Shown: piece after piece, positions 29,285-40,935 of the stretch | How positions within the stretch are numbered: the first letter of the stretch is position 1 | Layout: each line of letters opens with the position of its first letter | From: Dyella dinghuensis | GTDB taxonomy: Bacteria; Pseudomonadota; Gammaproteobacteria; Xanthomonadales; Rhodanobacteraceae | Direction of reading: 5' to 3' | Assembly: GCF_003977615.1 (NCBI RefSeq) | Contig: NZ_RYZR01000002.1 | Span: 373,214 to 437,213, forward strand | Length of the DNA stretch: 64,000 nt | Position numbers and translations under genes: made by a program | Notes under the pieces: model-generated | What the model was told of the DNA's origin: nothing | Databases searched by the model: none | What the model saw: only the letters and a program-made list of their open reading frames with translations

Positions 29285-30480
29285 AACGTTTTTGGCTGAT
29301 CGTAGCGGCAGGTTCGCTGGTAGCTCTTGCGGGCTGCCACTCCTTCAAGAAAGAAAACATCCAGCCGCCGACGCCGCTGGACAAGAATTTCAAGCCGACG
29401 GTTCAAGTGACCAAGGTGTGGTCGACGCGAGTCGGTCATGGCGCGGCTGAGAGTGGTGTGCGCATGGAGCCCGCCGTGGTGGATGGCGTGGTCTATGCCG
29501 CCAGCACAGACGGTGCGATCGGTGCCTACGATGCCGCCACCGGCAAGACCATCTGGGAAAAGAAGCAGCGTACGCATGGCTGGTTCGGCTGGGGCGACAA
29601 GAATCGTCCGGACGCCGTCTACGCCGGCGGTCCGTCCGTCTCTGGTGACCTTCTGGTCGTCGGCACGCTTAACGGCCACGTCTACGGCTTGAACACGAAG
29701 GATGGCAGCGAGCGCTGGCACGTCGCGTTGCCTTCCGAAGTAATCGATGGCCCGACGCTCGCCGGCGACCTGATCATCGTGCGCACGCAGGATGGTCGCG
29801 TTTACGGTCTGGATAGCAGCAATGGCGATCGTCGTTGGGTGAACGACCAAGGCAACGTTCCGCTGCTCAGCCTGCGCGGCAATGGTCCGATGCTGGCTGC
29901 CAACGGTGTGGTGTTCTTCGGTAGCGACGACGGCAAGCTGATCGCGTTGCGCCAGGACAACGGCGACAAGCTGTGGGAACAGAAACTCGCCAGCGGTGAA
30001 GGCCGTACCGACATCGAACGCATGAACGATGCCGATGGCGCCGTGATCCTCGATGGCACCAGCCTCTACGCCGCTGCCTACCACGGCAGCCTGACTTCGA
30101 TTGATGGTCCCAGCGGCCGTCCGTTGTGGGCACGCCCGTTCTCCACGTACACGTCACTGGCCATCACCGGCAATAGCCTTTTCGCCGCCAATGAGGAATC
30201 CCAGATCTGGGCGTTCGACAAGAGCAGCGGCGCCGACATGTGGAAGAACGACGCGCTGCGTTATCGCTGGGTGTCGGCACCGGCCGTGCAGGGCAACTAC
30301 GTCGTCCTTGGCGACATCGAAGGTTACGTGCACTGGCTGCAGACGAGCGACGGCGCACTGGCTGGTCGCGAGCGTCTGTCCAAGAAGGCTATTCGCGCAC
30401 AACCGGTGGTCGTGGGCGATCTGGCCTACGTCATCGATGTGCAGGGTCATCTCGTCGCCTATCGCCTCGGCGCGAAATAA
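29281..30480 (+). CDS. bamB: outer membrane protein assembly factor BamB
   Basis: Lipoprotein of the BAM complex, which folds beta-barrel proteins into the outer membrane. 399 residues: signal peptide with lipobox LVALAGC (C19), then an eight-bladed PQQ-like propeller with repeated blades such as GRVYGLDSSNGDRRW and GKLIALRQDNGDKLWEQ. It overlaps yfgM by 4 bp and is followed 18 bp later by der. The trimeric autotransporter in this window would be a client of this machinery. Confidence 0.95.
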   Translation: MKRFWLIVAAGSLVALAGCHSFKKENIQPPTPLDKNFKPTVQVTKVWSTRVGHGAAESGVRMEPAVVDGVVYAASTDGAIGAYDAATGKTIWEKKQRTHGWFGWGDKNRPDAVYAGGPSVSGDLLVVGTLNGHVYGLNTKDGSERWHVALPSEVIDGPTLAGDLIIVRTQDGRVYGLDSSNGDRRWVNDQGNVPLLSLRGNGPMLAANGVVFFGSDDGKLIALRQDNGDKLWEQKLASGEGRTDIERMNDADGAVILDGTSLYAAAYHGSLTSIDGPSGRPLWARPFSTYTSLAITGNSLFAANEESQIWAFDKSSGADMWKNDALRYRWVSAPAVQGNYVVLGDIEGYVHWLQTSDGALAGRERLSKKAIRAQPVVVGDLAYVIDVQGHLVAYRLGAK

Positions 30481-30498
30481 TCCCTGGAATTATGATTC

Positions 30499-31893
30499 GT
30501 GCTACCCGTCATCGCCCTGGTCGGTCGTCCCAACGTCGGTAAATCGACCCTTTTCAATGCTATGACGCGTAGCCGTGACGCCCTGGTCGCTGACATGCCG
30601 GGCGTCACGCGCGATCGACATTACGGTGTCTGCCGAACGGGCGCGCGCCCGTTCGTCGTCGTCGATACCGGCGGCTTGTCCGGTGTCGAGGAAGGTCTCG
30701 ACGCACTGACTGCGCAGCAAGTGCGCTTCGCCATTGAAGAAGCGCAAGTGCTCGTCTTTGTCGTCGACGCACGCGACGGTTTGATGCCGCAGGACCGCCA
30801 CATTCTTGATGAGCTGCGCCGCAGCGGCAAACCGATCATTGCCGCCGTCAACAAGACCGATGGTCTTGATGAACAAAACGCGCTGGCCGAATTTGCGGGC
30901 TTTGGCATCGCCATAACTTTGCCGCTTTCCGCGGCACACAATCGCGGCACGGAAGATTTGATTGCCGCGGCGCTTCCGCTTCTGCCGGAAGATGTACACG
31001 AAGAGCTGGCGCCCGATGATGCGGGGATTCGCGTCGCCATCGTCGGTCGTCCGAACGCTGGCAAATCGACATTGATCAACCGCTTGCTCGGTGAAGATCG
31101 ACTGATCGTTTCCGACGTCGCCGGCACCACGCGCGATCCCATCCGTGTGCCGCTCGAGCGCGATGGCAAACGTTACACCTTGATCGACACCGCTGGTGTT
31201 CGCCGCAAGGCGCGCGTCGAAGAGGGCGTCGAGAAGTTCAGCGTCATCAAGACGCTTCAGTCGATGGCGGCGGCGCAGGTTGTCGTCGTCATGATCGACG
31301 CCCGCGAAAACCTTGCCGATCAGGATCTCACCCTGATCGGTCACGCCATCGACGAGGGCAGGGCGCTGGTTATCGCCGTCAACAAGTGGGACGGCATGGA
31401 TACATATCAGCGCGAACAATGTCAGCGCGCGCTGGAGCGACGCCTGGTATTCGTCAACTGGGCCAAGCAGGTTTTCATCTCGGCGCTGCATGGTTCGGGT
31501 TTGCGCGAGCTGATGCGTGCGATTGTGCGTGCGCACACCTCGGCCACGCGCGAACTTGGATCGTCCGATCTCACGCGCACGCTGGAGCGTGCCTACGAAG
31601 GCTATCAGCCGCCGTTGGTACGCGGTCACGCGCCGAAGCTGCGTTTCGCCCATCCTGGCGGCAGCAACCCGCCAACCATCGTCATTCACGGCAGTCGCAC
31701 GAAACACATCGCACCGGCCTATCGGCGCTATCTGGAAAACTTCTTCCGCCAGCGCTACAAGCTCGAAGGCACGCCGATTCGCATCGACTTCCGTGACGGC
31801 GAGAACCCCTACGCTGGCAAAAAGAACGTTCTCACCGAAGGGCAGCAACGCAAGCGCCAGCGCATGATTCGCGAGATGAAGCGCAGGCGTTAA
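30499..31893 (+). CDS. der: ribosome biogenesis GTPase Der (EngA)
   Basis: Double-GTPase protein needed for 50S subunit maturation. 464 residues with two complete G domains, Walker A motifs VGRPNVGKST and VGRPNAGKST, G4 motifs NKTD and NKWD, and a C-terminal KH-like domain ending in a basic tail (KRQRMIREMKRRR). The start is GTG at 30499; no strong Shine-Dalgarno sequence is visible. It ends the conserved gene series and is followed by a hairpin at 31894-31921. Confidence 0.97.
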   Translation: MLPVIALVGRPNVGKSTLFNAMTRSRDALVADMPGVTRDRHYGVCRTGARPFVVVDTGGLSGVEEGLDALTAQQVRFAIEEAQVLVFVVDARDGLMPQDRHILDELRRSGKPIIAAVNKTDGLDEQNALAEFAGFGIAITLPLSAAHNRGTEDLIAAALPLLPEDVHEELAPDDAGIRVAIVGRPNAGKSTLINRLLGEDRLIVSDVAGTTRDPIRVPLERDGKRYTLIDTAGVRRKARVEEGVEKFSVIKTLQSMAAAQVVVVMIDARENLADQDLTLIGHAIDEGRALVIAVNKWDGMDTYQREQCQRALERRLVFVNWAKQVFISALHGSGLRELMRAIVRAHTSATRELGSSDLTRTLERAYEGYQPPLVRGHAPKLRFAHPGGSNPPTIVIHGSRTKHIAPAYRRYLENFFRQRYKLEGTPIRIDFRDGENPYAGKKNVLTEGQQRKRQRMIREMKRRR

Positions 31894-31921
31894 AGGCATC
31901 AGCCCTTCGTCGGGGATGCCT
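31894..31921 (+). terminator. probable terminator hairpin after der
   Basis: AGGCATC/GATGCCT (7 bp) enclosing CCC/GGG with a 6-nt loop, starting at the base after the der stop. There is no T-run, so termination is uncertain. Confidence 0.45.
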
Positions 31922-31958
31922 GATATTGCCCTTGAGCCAGGTACCGCAGTCCCCACGG

Positions 31959-31964
31959 TACAAT
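31959..31964 (+). promoter_or_regulatory. candidate -10 element of the moeB-like gene (leaderless start)
   Basis: TACAAT, five of six bases of the -10 consensus, lies 6 nt before the ATG at 31971. No Shine-Dalgarno sequence precedes the ATG. A -35 at the right distance is not clear. The spacing is the same as at the photolyase and ligA genes. Confidence 0.4.
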
Positions 31965-31970
31965 ACATCC

Positions 31971-33140
31971 ATGAGCGAACCTCTCGACCGAGACTCCTGG
32001 CTGGCAGCACTGCGTCAGAGCGTGCCGGAGATTTCTCCCGCCGACGCATTCAGCCGGCAAGCCCAAGGCGCGTTGTTGATCGACGTGCGTGAAGACAACG
32101 AACGCGCCGCCGGATTGCCTGCCGGTGCATTGGGCATATCGCGCGGCTTTCTCGAACTTCGTATTGAAGATCACGAACCCGATCGTGCGCGCCCCGTTCT
32201 CTTGCTTTGCGCCAGCGGCCGGCGCTCTTTGCTCGCCGCCGAAACCTTGCAGCGCATGGGGTATCGCGACGTTGCTTCCGTTGCCGGTGGTTTTCAGCGC
32301 TGGAGCGGCGAAGGATTTCCCGTCGCCACGGGCAACCTCGACGCCGACGCGGCAGATCGTTACGCACGCCAGTTGCGTTTGCCGCAAGTAGGCGAAGCGG
32401 GACAGCTGAAGCTCGGTAAGGCGAGCGTCGCGCTGTTGGGTGCCGGAGGATTGGGCGCACCTGCAGCGCTCTATCTCGCTGCGGCAGGCGTCGGACGGCT
32501 CACGCTTGTCGATGATGATCGCGTCGAACGCTCTAATCTGCATCGCCAGGTCATTCACGCCGATGCACGCGTCGGCATGGCCAAGACGGAGTCGGCACGC
32601 ATGACGCTGACTGCGCTCAACCCGCGCATCCAGATCGATCTGCGTAACGAACGTCTTCAGGCCGATAACGTCGAACGCTTGCTTACGGGTCACGATCTGG
32701 TGATCGACGGCGCCGATAATTTCCCTGCACGCTATTTGCTGTCGGCCGCGACGCGCCGCTTGAACATGCCGATGGTTTATGGCGCCGTGGAGCGCTTCTC
32801 CGGTCAGGTCAGCGTATTCGATCCGCGCGAGCCGGACTCACCGTGCTACCGCTGTTTGTTCCCCGAACCACCAGCAGCCGAAGACGCACCCAATTGCAGC
32901 GAAGCGGGCGTCCTGGGTGTGTTACCGGGCATCGTAGGTCTGTTGCAGGCGACGGAAGCGCTAAAGCTCATCCTCGGCCTTGGTGATCCGCTGACCGGGC
33001 GTCTTTTGACCTTCGATGCACTCGGCATGCGTTTTCGCGAGACGCGGTTGCCACGCGATCCCGCATGTCCGGGCTGCGGCCCGAACGCGGTATTCAAGGG
33101 CTATGAAGACATCGCGCAATGGTGTGCGGCAGCAGGTTAG
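31971..33140 (+). CDS. moeB: ThiF/MoeB-type adenylyltransferase with N-terminal rhodanese domain
   Basis: E1-like enzyme expected to adenylate the C-terminus of a MoaD/ThiS-type sulfur carrier, with a rhodanese domain that can supply persulfide sulfur. 389 residues from ATG 31971. The rhodanese domain is N-terminal (about 20-115; active-loop C80 in LLLCASGRRS). The ThiF domain follows (about 125-375) with GAGGLGAPAALYLAAAGVG, zinc cysteines in CYRCLFPEPP and CPGCG, and a candidate catalytic Cys in NCSEAGVLG. In the better-known fusions (MOCS3) the rhodanese is C-terminal. The stop overlaps the convergent GNAT gene by 4 bp. Whether it serves molybdopterin, thiamine or another thio-modification is not decided. 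Confidence 0.88.
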   Translation: MSEPLDRDSWLAALRQSVPEISPADAFSRQAQGALLIDVREDNERAAGLPAGALGISRGFLELRIEDHEPDRARPVLLLCASGRRSLLAAETLQRMGYRDVASVAGGFQRWSGEGFPVATGNLDADAADRYARQLRLPQVGEAGQLKLGKASVALLGAGGLGAPAALYLAAAGVGRLTLVDDDRVERSNLHRQVIHADARVGMAKTESARMTLTALNPRIQIDLRNERLQADNVERLLTGHDLVIDGADNFPARYLLSAATRRLNMPMVYGAVERFSGQVSVFDPREPDSPCYRCLFPEPPAAEDAPNCSEAGVLGVLPGIVGLLQATEALKLILGLGDPLTGRLLTFDALGMRFRETRLPRDPACPGCGPNAVFKGYEDIAQWCAAAG

Positions 33141-33700
33141 GCAAGGTCGCCAGGAAGCAGCCCATACACCACGGCGTCGTCCGATTGCCCATGCATGACG
33201 ATGCGCTGCCGTGCGACGCCCTCGCGCTGCGCACCGATGCGTTCGGCGGTGCGCTGACTTGCATGATTGCCGACGGCCGCGACGATCTCGATGCGTCGCA
33301 GCCCCAGCGTTTCAAAACCAAACGCAGTCAGCACGCGCCCGGCAAGTGCCGCATACTCTTTGCCCGTGGCGGAGGGGCGCAGCCAATAGCCCAGGTTTGC
33401 GCGCAGGTTGTGTCCGTCTAGTTGGTTTAGCCCAACGTCGCCAATAAGCCGGTCCCGCGCATCGAACACGGCAAACGTGTAGTGCTCGCCCTTCTGCCAA
33501 CCGTGCCTGGAAAACGCAATCCACTTGAGCGCGTCCGCCATGCCGTATCCGGCATGGCACCATGGCAGCCAGCGGCCCACGCTTTGCAGCGACTCCTGTG
33601 CGGCCTCGCACAACGCCGTTGCATAGTCCTCTTGCCATGGACGCAGAGTGAGCGGCGGGGCATCGAGCGTTATCGGATCGGGGCGGCACAGATCGGACAT
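33137..33700 (-). CDS. GNAT-family N-acetyltransferase (RimJ/RimL-like)
   Basis: Acetyl-CoA-dependent acetyltransferase of 187 residues. The start at 33700 ([12 protein letters not shown]) fits the usual RimJ/RimL beginning, where a beta strand [14 protein letters not shown] follows; a longer open frame upstream overlaps the folD leader and is improbable. [18 protein letters not shown] and [24 protein letters not shown] are typical of the fold, including the acetyl-CoA region. The start faces folD across an 82-bp divergent space. Substrate, protein N-terminus or small molecule, is unknown. Confidence 0.85.
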   Translation of the reverse strand: MSDLCRPDPITLDAPPLTLRPWQEDYATALCEAAQESLQSVGRWLPWCHAGYGMADALKWIAFSRHGWQKGEHYTFAVFDARDRLIGDVGLNQLDGHNLRANLGYWLRPSATGKEYAALAGRVLTAFGFETLGLRRIEIVAAVGNHASQRTAERIGAQREGVARQRIVMHGQSDDAVVYGLLPGDLA

Positions 33701-33782
33701 AGGCAGCACGTTTGTGCGAGCAAATTTGTGTGAGCGCAGGGGAGTCGGGATAATGTTGCACTTTGAGGGGCAGGAAAACACT

Positions 33783-34637
33783 ATGAATGCACGCATCCTC
33801 GACGGAAAACGCATCGCGCAGGAAGTGCTCGAGCGAATCGCCAAACGTGTCAGCGAGCGCAAGGCTCAGGGTCTGGACGAACCCGGCCTCGCCGTCGTGC
33901 TGGTCGGCAACGATGCCGCGTCTTCGGTTTACGTGCGCAACAAACGCAAGGCCTGCCATCAGGTCGGCTTCCGTTCCTTCGATTACGACTTGCCTTCCAC
34001 CACGACAGAAGCGCAGTTGTTCGCGCTGATCGATCGCCTCAATGTCGATCCCGCCGTGCACGGCATCCTGGTGCAATCGCCGCTGCCCGATCACATCGAC
34101 GAAGACGCCTTGGTGGATCGCATCGATCCGAACAAAGACGTGGATGGCTTCCAGGCCGTCAACGTCGGCCGGCTTGCCCTGCGCCGTTTCGGTTTGCGGC
34201 CGTGCACGCCCAAGGGTGTGATGACGTTGCTCGGTCATACCGATCGCCCTGTGCGCGGACAGCACGCTGTGGTGGTCGGTGTCTCCAATCACGTCGGACG
34301 TCCACTGGTGCTCGAACTTCTGATCGCTGGCTGCACTACCACATGCTGCCATCGTTTCACGCACGATCTGGAAACCTACGTGCGACAGGCGGACATCCTT
34401 GTCGTCGCCGTCGGCAAACCTGGGTTGGTCAAGGGCGAGTGGATCAAGCCCGGCGCAGTGGTTGTGGATGTGGGAATCAATCGTCTGGAAGATGGACGTC
34501 TCGTCGGCGACGTGGACTTCGATATCGCTTCGCAACGAGCCAGCTGGATTACGCCGGTGCCGGGCGGGGTGGGGCCGATGACGGTCGCGACCCTGATGGA
34601 AAACACGCTGGAAGCAGCCGAAGCGCGCACGCCATGA
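33783..34637 (+). CDS. folD: methylenetetrahydrofolate dehydrogenase/cyclohydrolase
   Basis: Bifunctional enzyme interconverting 5,10-methylene- and 10-formyl-tetrahydrofolate, supplying one-carbon units for purines. 284 residues. The substrate-site motif is [14 protein letters not shown] with the catalytic Lys, and the C-terminal signature is [13 protein letters not shown]. The NADP-binding region reads [19 protein letters not shown], where the usual Arg of GRSxxVG is Val. AGGAAA stands 7 nt before the ATG; GATAAT at 33748-33753 is a likely -10. guaB follows after a repeat-rich gap, so purine-related genes are grouped here. Confidence 0.96.
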   Translation: MNARILDGKRIAQEVLERIAKRVSERKAQGLDEPGLAVVLVGNDAASSVYVRNKRKACHQVGFRSFDYDLPSTTTEAQLFALIDRLNVDPAVHGILVQSPLPDHIDEDALVDRIDPNKDVDGFQAVNVGRLALRRFGLRPCTPKGVMTLLGHTDRPVRGQHAVVVGVSNHVGRPLVLELLIAGCTTTCCHRFTHDLETYVRQADILVVAVGKPGLVKGEWIKPGAVVVDVGINRLEDGRLVGDVDFDIASQRASWITPVPGGVGPMTVATLMENTLEAAEARTP

Positions 34638-34640
34638 TTT

Positions 34641-34770
34641 TCCCCTCTCCCCTTCGGGGAGAGGGTAGGGTGAGGGGGCGCGCTTGCGACAAGCCTGAAT
34701 AATTGCGCATTGAAAATCAGCGCAAGCCCCAACCCCTCACCTCAATCCTCTCCCCGAAGGGGGAGAGGAG
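34641..34770. repeat. inverted pair of CCCTCTCCCC REP-like units
   Basis: Left unit: 10-bp arms CCCTCTCCCC/GGGGAGAGGG (34643-34665) followed by TAGGGTGAGGGGG. Right unit: CCTCTCCCC/GGGGAGAGG (34747-34768) preceded by CCCCTCACCTCAAT, the inverted counterpart. It lies just after the folD stop. It is a different repeat family from the TCGTCATTCCGG units and resembles a GGGAGAGGG repeat common in proteobacterial genomes. Confidence 0.8.
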
Positions 34771-34774
34771 GCAA

Positions 34775-34801
34775 ACGCGACAAACGCGACAAGCGCGACA
34801 A
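34775..34801. repeat. three tandem 9-bp repeats before guaB
   Basis: ACGCGACAA, ACGCGACAA and GCGCGACAA follow each other without gaps and end directly before the guaB promoter. The last copy differs at one base. A short slippage repeat or three half-sites spaced at 9 bp; function unknown. Confidence 0.8.
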
Positions 34802-34806
34802 GCGCA

Positions 34807-36320
<1,514 letters not shown>

Positions 36321-36329
36321 GATGGATAA

Positions 36330-36360
36330 CGGGGATGAGTGCCTCAACGCCTCATCCCCG
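36330..36360 (+). terminator. probable terminator hairpin after guaB
   Basis: Perfect 10-bp stem CGGGGATGAG/CTCATCCCCG with an 11-nt loop, 10 nt after the guaB stop. It lacks a T-run and abuts the REPIN, so it may attenuate rather than stop transcription toward guaA. Confidence 0.55.
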
Positions 36361-36497
36361 TCGTCATTCCGGCGCAGGCCGGAATCCAGTAGACGTGCCG
36401 CTAGATTGTCGCGAGCAACCTGCAAATCGTGCTGTTGCGATAAGGCGACAATCGAAGCGCGTCGACACTGGATTCCGGCCTGCGCCGGAATGACGAG
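36361..36497. repeat. REPIN-like pair of inverted REP units, second copy
   Basis: Units at 36361-36389 and 36468-36497 are perfect reverse complements over 29 bp and nearly identical to the units at 10711-10817. The 78-bp spacer has its own inverted repeat, GATTGTCGC (36414-36422 region) and GCGACAATC (36446-36454 region), so the element can fold as nested arms. It lies between guaB and guaA. Confidence 0.88.
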
Positions 36498-36551
36498 AAG
36501 GCACACAAAACGCATTCCCAAGAACGCAACGCTTCTTTGGCTTTCGGCACT

Positions 36552-38132
36552 ATGACAAACATCCATAGCGACAAAATCCTCATCCTCGATTTCGGCGCGC
36601 AATACACGCAGCTGATTGCACGACGCATCCGCGAGATCGGCGTCTATTGCGAAATCTGGGCCTGGGACCACAACCCCTCGGAAATCGCTGCATTTGGCGC
36701 CAAGGGCATCATCCTGTCCGGCGGCCCCGAATCGACCACGCTGCATGGCGCACCGAAAGCACCGCAGGAAGTATTCGATTCCGGCCTGCCGATTCTGGGC
36801 ATCTGCTACGGCATGCAGACGCTCGCCGCGCAGCTGGGCGGTGCAACCGAAGCGGCCGATGCACGCGAATTCGGACATGCGCGCGTGGACGTCGTCGCGG
36901 CTGATCGCTTGCTTACGGGGCTGAGCGATCACGATTCCTTGCAGATGCTCGAAGTCTGGATGAGCCACGGCGATCACGTCGCCAAGGCTCCTCCAGGCTT
37001 CACGATCACCGCCACGACCGATCGCATTCCGGTCGCCGCCATGTCGAATGAAGCCAAGCGCTGGTACGGCGTGCAGTTCCATCCGGAAGTCACGCACACG
37101 AAGCAGGGCAACGCGTTGCTCAAGCGCTTCGTCGCCGACATCTGCGGTTGCCAAACGCTTTGGACCGCTGCGCATATCATCGACGACCAGATTGCGCGCG
37201 TACGCGAGCAGGTCGGCCAGGATCACGTGCTGCTCGGGCTTTCCGGCGGTGTGGATTCCTCCGTCGTCGCTGCGCTTCTGCATCGCGCGATTGGCGATCA
37301 GCTGACGTGCGTCTTCGTGGACACCGGCTTGTTGCGCTGGAAAGAAGGCGATCAGGTCATGGACACCATGGCCGAGCACATGGGCGTGAAAGTCATTCGC
37401 GTCAATGCGGCTGATCGCTACTTCAAGGCATTGGAAGGCGTTGCCGATCCGGAAGCCAAGCGCAAAATCATTGGCCGCCTGTTCGTGGAAATCTTCGACG
37501 AGGAGTCGGCCAAGCTCACCGCCGCCGGTGGCGGCCATGTGAAATGGCTGGCGCAGGGCACCATCTATCCCGACGTCATCGAATCGGCGGGCAGCAAGAC
37601 GGGCAAGGCGCACGTCATCAAAAGCCATCACAACGTCGGCGGTTTGCCCGAGCACATGAAGCTCAAGCTGGTCGAGCCGCTACGTGAGCTGTTCAAGGAC
37701 GAGGTACGCCGCATCGGTGTCGAACTCGGCTTGCCGCGCGAGATGGTTTATCGCCATCCGTTCCCGGGTCCGGGATTGGGTGTGCGCATACTGGGCGAGG
37801 TGAAGCGGGAGTACGCCGAGCTGTTGGCTCGCGCCGATGCCATCTTTATCGAAGAACTTCGTAAGGCCGATCTGTACGACCAGGTCAGCCAGGCTTTCGC
37901 AGTGTTTCTGCCGGTCAAGTCGGTGGGCGTCGTTGGCGATGCGCGCGCTTACGAATGGGTTATCGCGCTACGGGCGGTGGAGACCATCGATTTCATGACC
38001 GCGCACTGGGCACCGTTGCCATACGATTTCCTCGGTACAGTTTCAAATAGAATTATCAATGAGTTACGTGGTATTTCTCGTGTCGTCTATGACATTAGCG
38101 GCAAGCCGCCCGCAACCATCGAGTGGGAATAA
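36552..38132 (+). CDS. guaA: GMP synthase (glutamine-hydrolysing)
   Basis: Converts XMP to GMP with glutamine and ATP. 526 residues: class I glutamine amidotransferase domain with nucleophile C85 in [18 protein letters not shown]-pyrophosphatase domain with the P-loop [15 protein letters not shown] at about 230-245, and the C-terminal dimerisation domain ending KPPATIEWE. The start at 36552 ([15 protein letters not shown]) agrees with the family; no Shine-Dalgarno sequence is visible. It follows the REPIN 55 bp downstream and precedes tadA. Confidence 0.97.
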   Translation: MTNIHSDKILILDFGAQYTQLIARRIREIGVYCEIWAWDHNPSEIAAFGAKGIILSGGPESTTLHGAPKAPQEVFDSGLPILGICYGMQTLAAQLGGATEAADAREFGHARVDVVAADRLLTGLSDHDSLQMLEVWMSHGDHVAKAPPGFTITATTDRIPVAAMSNEAKRWYGVQFHPEVTHTKQGNALLKRFVADICGCQTLWTAAHIIDDQIARVREQVGQDHVLLGLSGGVDSSVVAALLHRAIGDQLTCVFVDTGLLRWKEGDQVMDTMAEHMGVKVIRVNAADRYFKALEGVADPEAKRKIIGRLFVEIFDEESAKLTAAGGGHVKWLAQGTIYPDVIESAGSKTGKAHVIKSHHNVGGLPEHMKLKLVEPLRELFKDEVRRIGVELGLPREMVYRHPFPGPGLGVRILGEVKREYAELLARADAIFIEELRKADLYDQVSQAFAVFLPVKSVGVVGDARAYEWVIALRAVETIDFMTAHWAPLPYDFLGTVSNRIINELRGISRVVYDISGKPPATIEWE

Positions 38133-38138
38133 TGAAAT

Positions 38139-38179
38139 CATGGGCTTAGCGGATACTCTTCGCGCCCATGGCATCCGCT
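38139..38179 (+). other. interleaved inverted repeats between guaA and tadA
   Basis: CATGGGC (38139-38145) pairs with GCCCATG (38164-38170), and AGCGGAT (38148-38154) pairs with ATCCGCT (38173-38179). The order is A-B-A'-B', so the RNA could form an H-type pseudoknot or one of two exclusive hairpins. The linkers are 2, 9 and 2 nt. Function unknown. Confidence 0.5.
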
Positions 38180-38200
38180 TACTCGAAGAACATTATCTAA

Positions 38201-39547
<1,347 letters not shown>

Positions 39548-39676
39548 ATTTCAGGCCTTGCGAACATAAAAATTCATAGTCCGATTATCGCGCGATTTGA
39601 TGAGCGGCGTTGAAATATGCCGCCCCGGCCATTAGAACGGCTTCAGGCCCATGCGCTTTCCTTAAGGAAAACCTTT

Positions 39677-40348
39677 ATGAACGTTCTGTTGTTTGGCGCA
39701 ACCGGCATGGTCGGTCAGGGTGTTCTGCGTGAATGCCTGCAAGCCCGCGATGTTGCGCTCGTGCAGACCGTGGGCCGCAAAGCGACCGGCCAGCAGAACG
39801 CCAAGCTCAAGGAGGTCGTCTATGACAATCTCTTCGACGTCAACGCCATGGGTTCTGAACTCCAGGGCTTCGATGCCTGCTTTTTCTGCCTGGGTGTGTC
39901 GTCGGCAGGCATGACGGAGGCGACCTATAGCCATCTTACTTACGACCTCACACTCGCTATTGCCGAAAAGCTCGCGGCCCTGAATCCCGGCATGACGTTT
40001 ACTTATGTATCGGGCGCGGGTACGGATAGCACCGAGCAGGGCCGCAGCATGTGGGCGCGCGTGAAAGGGCGCACGGAAAATGCCTTGCAACGGTTGCCGT
40101 TCAAAGCCGTGTATCTGTTCCGCCCGGGCGTTATTCAGCCCCTGCACGGCATTCGATCCAAAACAGCCTCTTATCAAATGCTCTATAGCCTCACCAAACC
40201 GCTGCTTACGCCATTACGCACACTTTTCCCCAACCATATCCTCACCACCGAGATGGTGGGACAAGCGATGCTCGCGGCGGCGCGACATGGCTACGCCAAA
40301 GCCGTGCTTGAAGCCGCTGACATTCGAGCCTTGGCAGCCACTGCGTAA
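39677..40348 (+). CDS. NAD(P)-binding Rossmann protein (NmrA/YbjT-like)
   Basis: Atypical short-chain dehydrogenase-like protein of 223 residues. The dinucleotide-binding motif is LFGATGMVGQGVLREC at the N-terminus, and TYVSGAGTDSTEQGRSMWAR follows the central sheet, where a classical YxxxK is not seen. Start at 39677 with AAGGAA 7 nt upstream. It stands alone between the sirtuin (divergent) and the stress protein. Similar proteins are annotated as NAD-dependent epimerases or oxidoreductase-like; no reaction can be named. Confidence 0.82.
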   Translation: MNVLLFGATGMVGQGVLRECLQARDVALVQTVGRKATGQQNAKLKEVVYDNLFDVNAMGSELQGFDACFFCLGVSSAGMTEATYSHLTYDLTLAIAEKLAALNPGMTFTYVSGAGTDSTEQGRSMWARVKGRTENALQRLPFKAVYLFRPGVIQPLHGIRSKTASYQMLYSLTKPLLTPLRTLFPNHILTTEMVGQAMLAAARHGYAKAVLEAADIRALAATA

Positions 40349-40488
40349 GGCATGATGCATTCCGCCAGATTCGTACGGCGGGTGTAAAATGGGAGCACGT
40401 CTTTTGATGAGGGCGGCAAATCTGTCGCATTCAACATGGACATCACGACGATGCGTTCGATGCGGGTCAGCAGACTCGGGGAGGCATC

Positions 40489-40926
40489 ATGTTCTCGCAC
40501 TTTCTGATACCGACAGACGGTTCCGATCACGCCATGCATGCGGCGCAGATTGGTATCGACTTGGCGAGCAAAATCGGTGCTCGCATCTATGCATTTCACG
40601 TGCTGGCGCCACTTCCCGCCGTGGCCTATTTCACGGATGTGATTCAGCACACTGAAGACTCCCACGTGGAGCGTGCCATTGGACGCGCCCAATATCATCT
40701 GGCTGAAATTCAGGCCATGGCAGAACGGGCAGGTGTCATTTGTCAAAGCGGCTACGCGTTTGATCGGCGCCCTTATGTGGCCATAGTCGGCGCGGCCAAA
40801 GTGCAACTGTGCGATTTGATTGTGATGGGTACGCACGGGTACACGAGCCTTGATCGGCTTTTACTTGGCAGCGAAACCAATAAGGTGCTGACGTGTTGCA
40901 GTATTCCGGTTCTGGTGTGCCACTGA
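40489..40926 (+). CDS. universal stress protein, UspA family
   Basis: Single-domain Usp of 145 residues. The N-terminus is FSHFLIPTDGSDHAMHAA and the nucleotide-binding signature G-x2-G-x9-G-S is met by GTHGYTSLDRLLLGS, so it probably binds ATP like MJ0577. GGGGAGG is 5 nt before the ATG. TAAAAT at 40385-40390 could be a -10 of its promoter. The gene is monocistronic, converging on the CHAD gene 9 bp later. Confidence 0.92.
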   Translation: MFSHFLIPTDGSDHAMHAAQIGIDLASKIGARIYAFHVLAPLPAVAYFTDVIQHTEDSHVERAIGRAQYHLAEIQAMAERAGVICQSGYAFDRRPYVAIVGAAKVQLCDLIVMGTHGYTSLDRLLLGSETNKVLTCCSIPVLVCH

Positions 40927-40935
40927 CGGCATCGA

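Noticed and set aside
30502-32049. A 515-codon open frame on the minus strand across der and the start of the moeB-like gene
   Set aside because: It is antisense to der, whose protein is unmistakable; the minus-strand product has no recognisable domain and the composition expected of a reverse shadow frame in GC-rich DNA.
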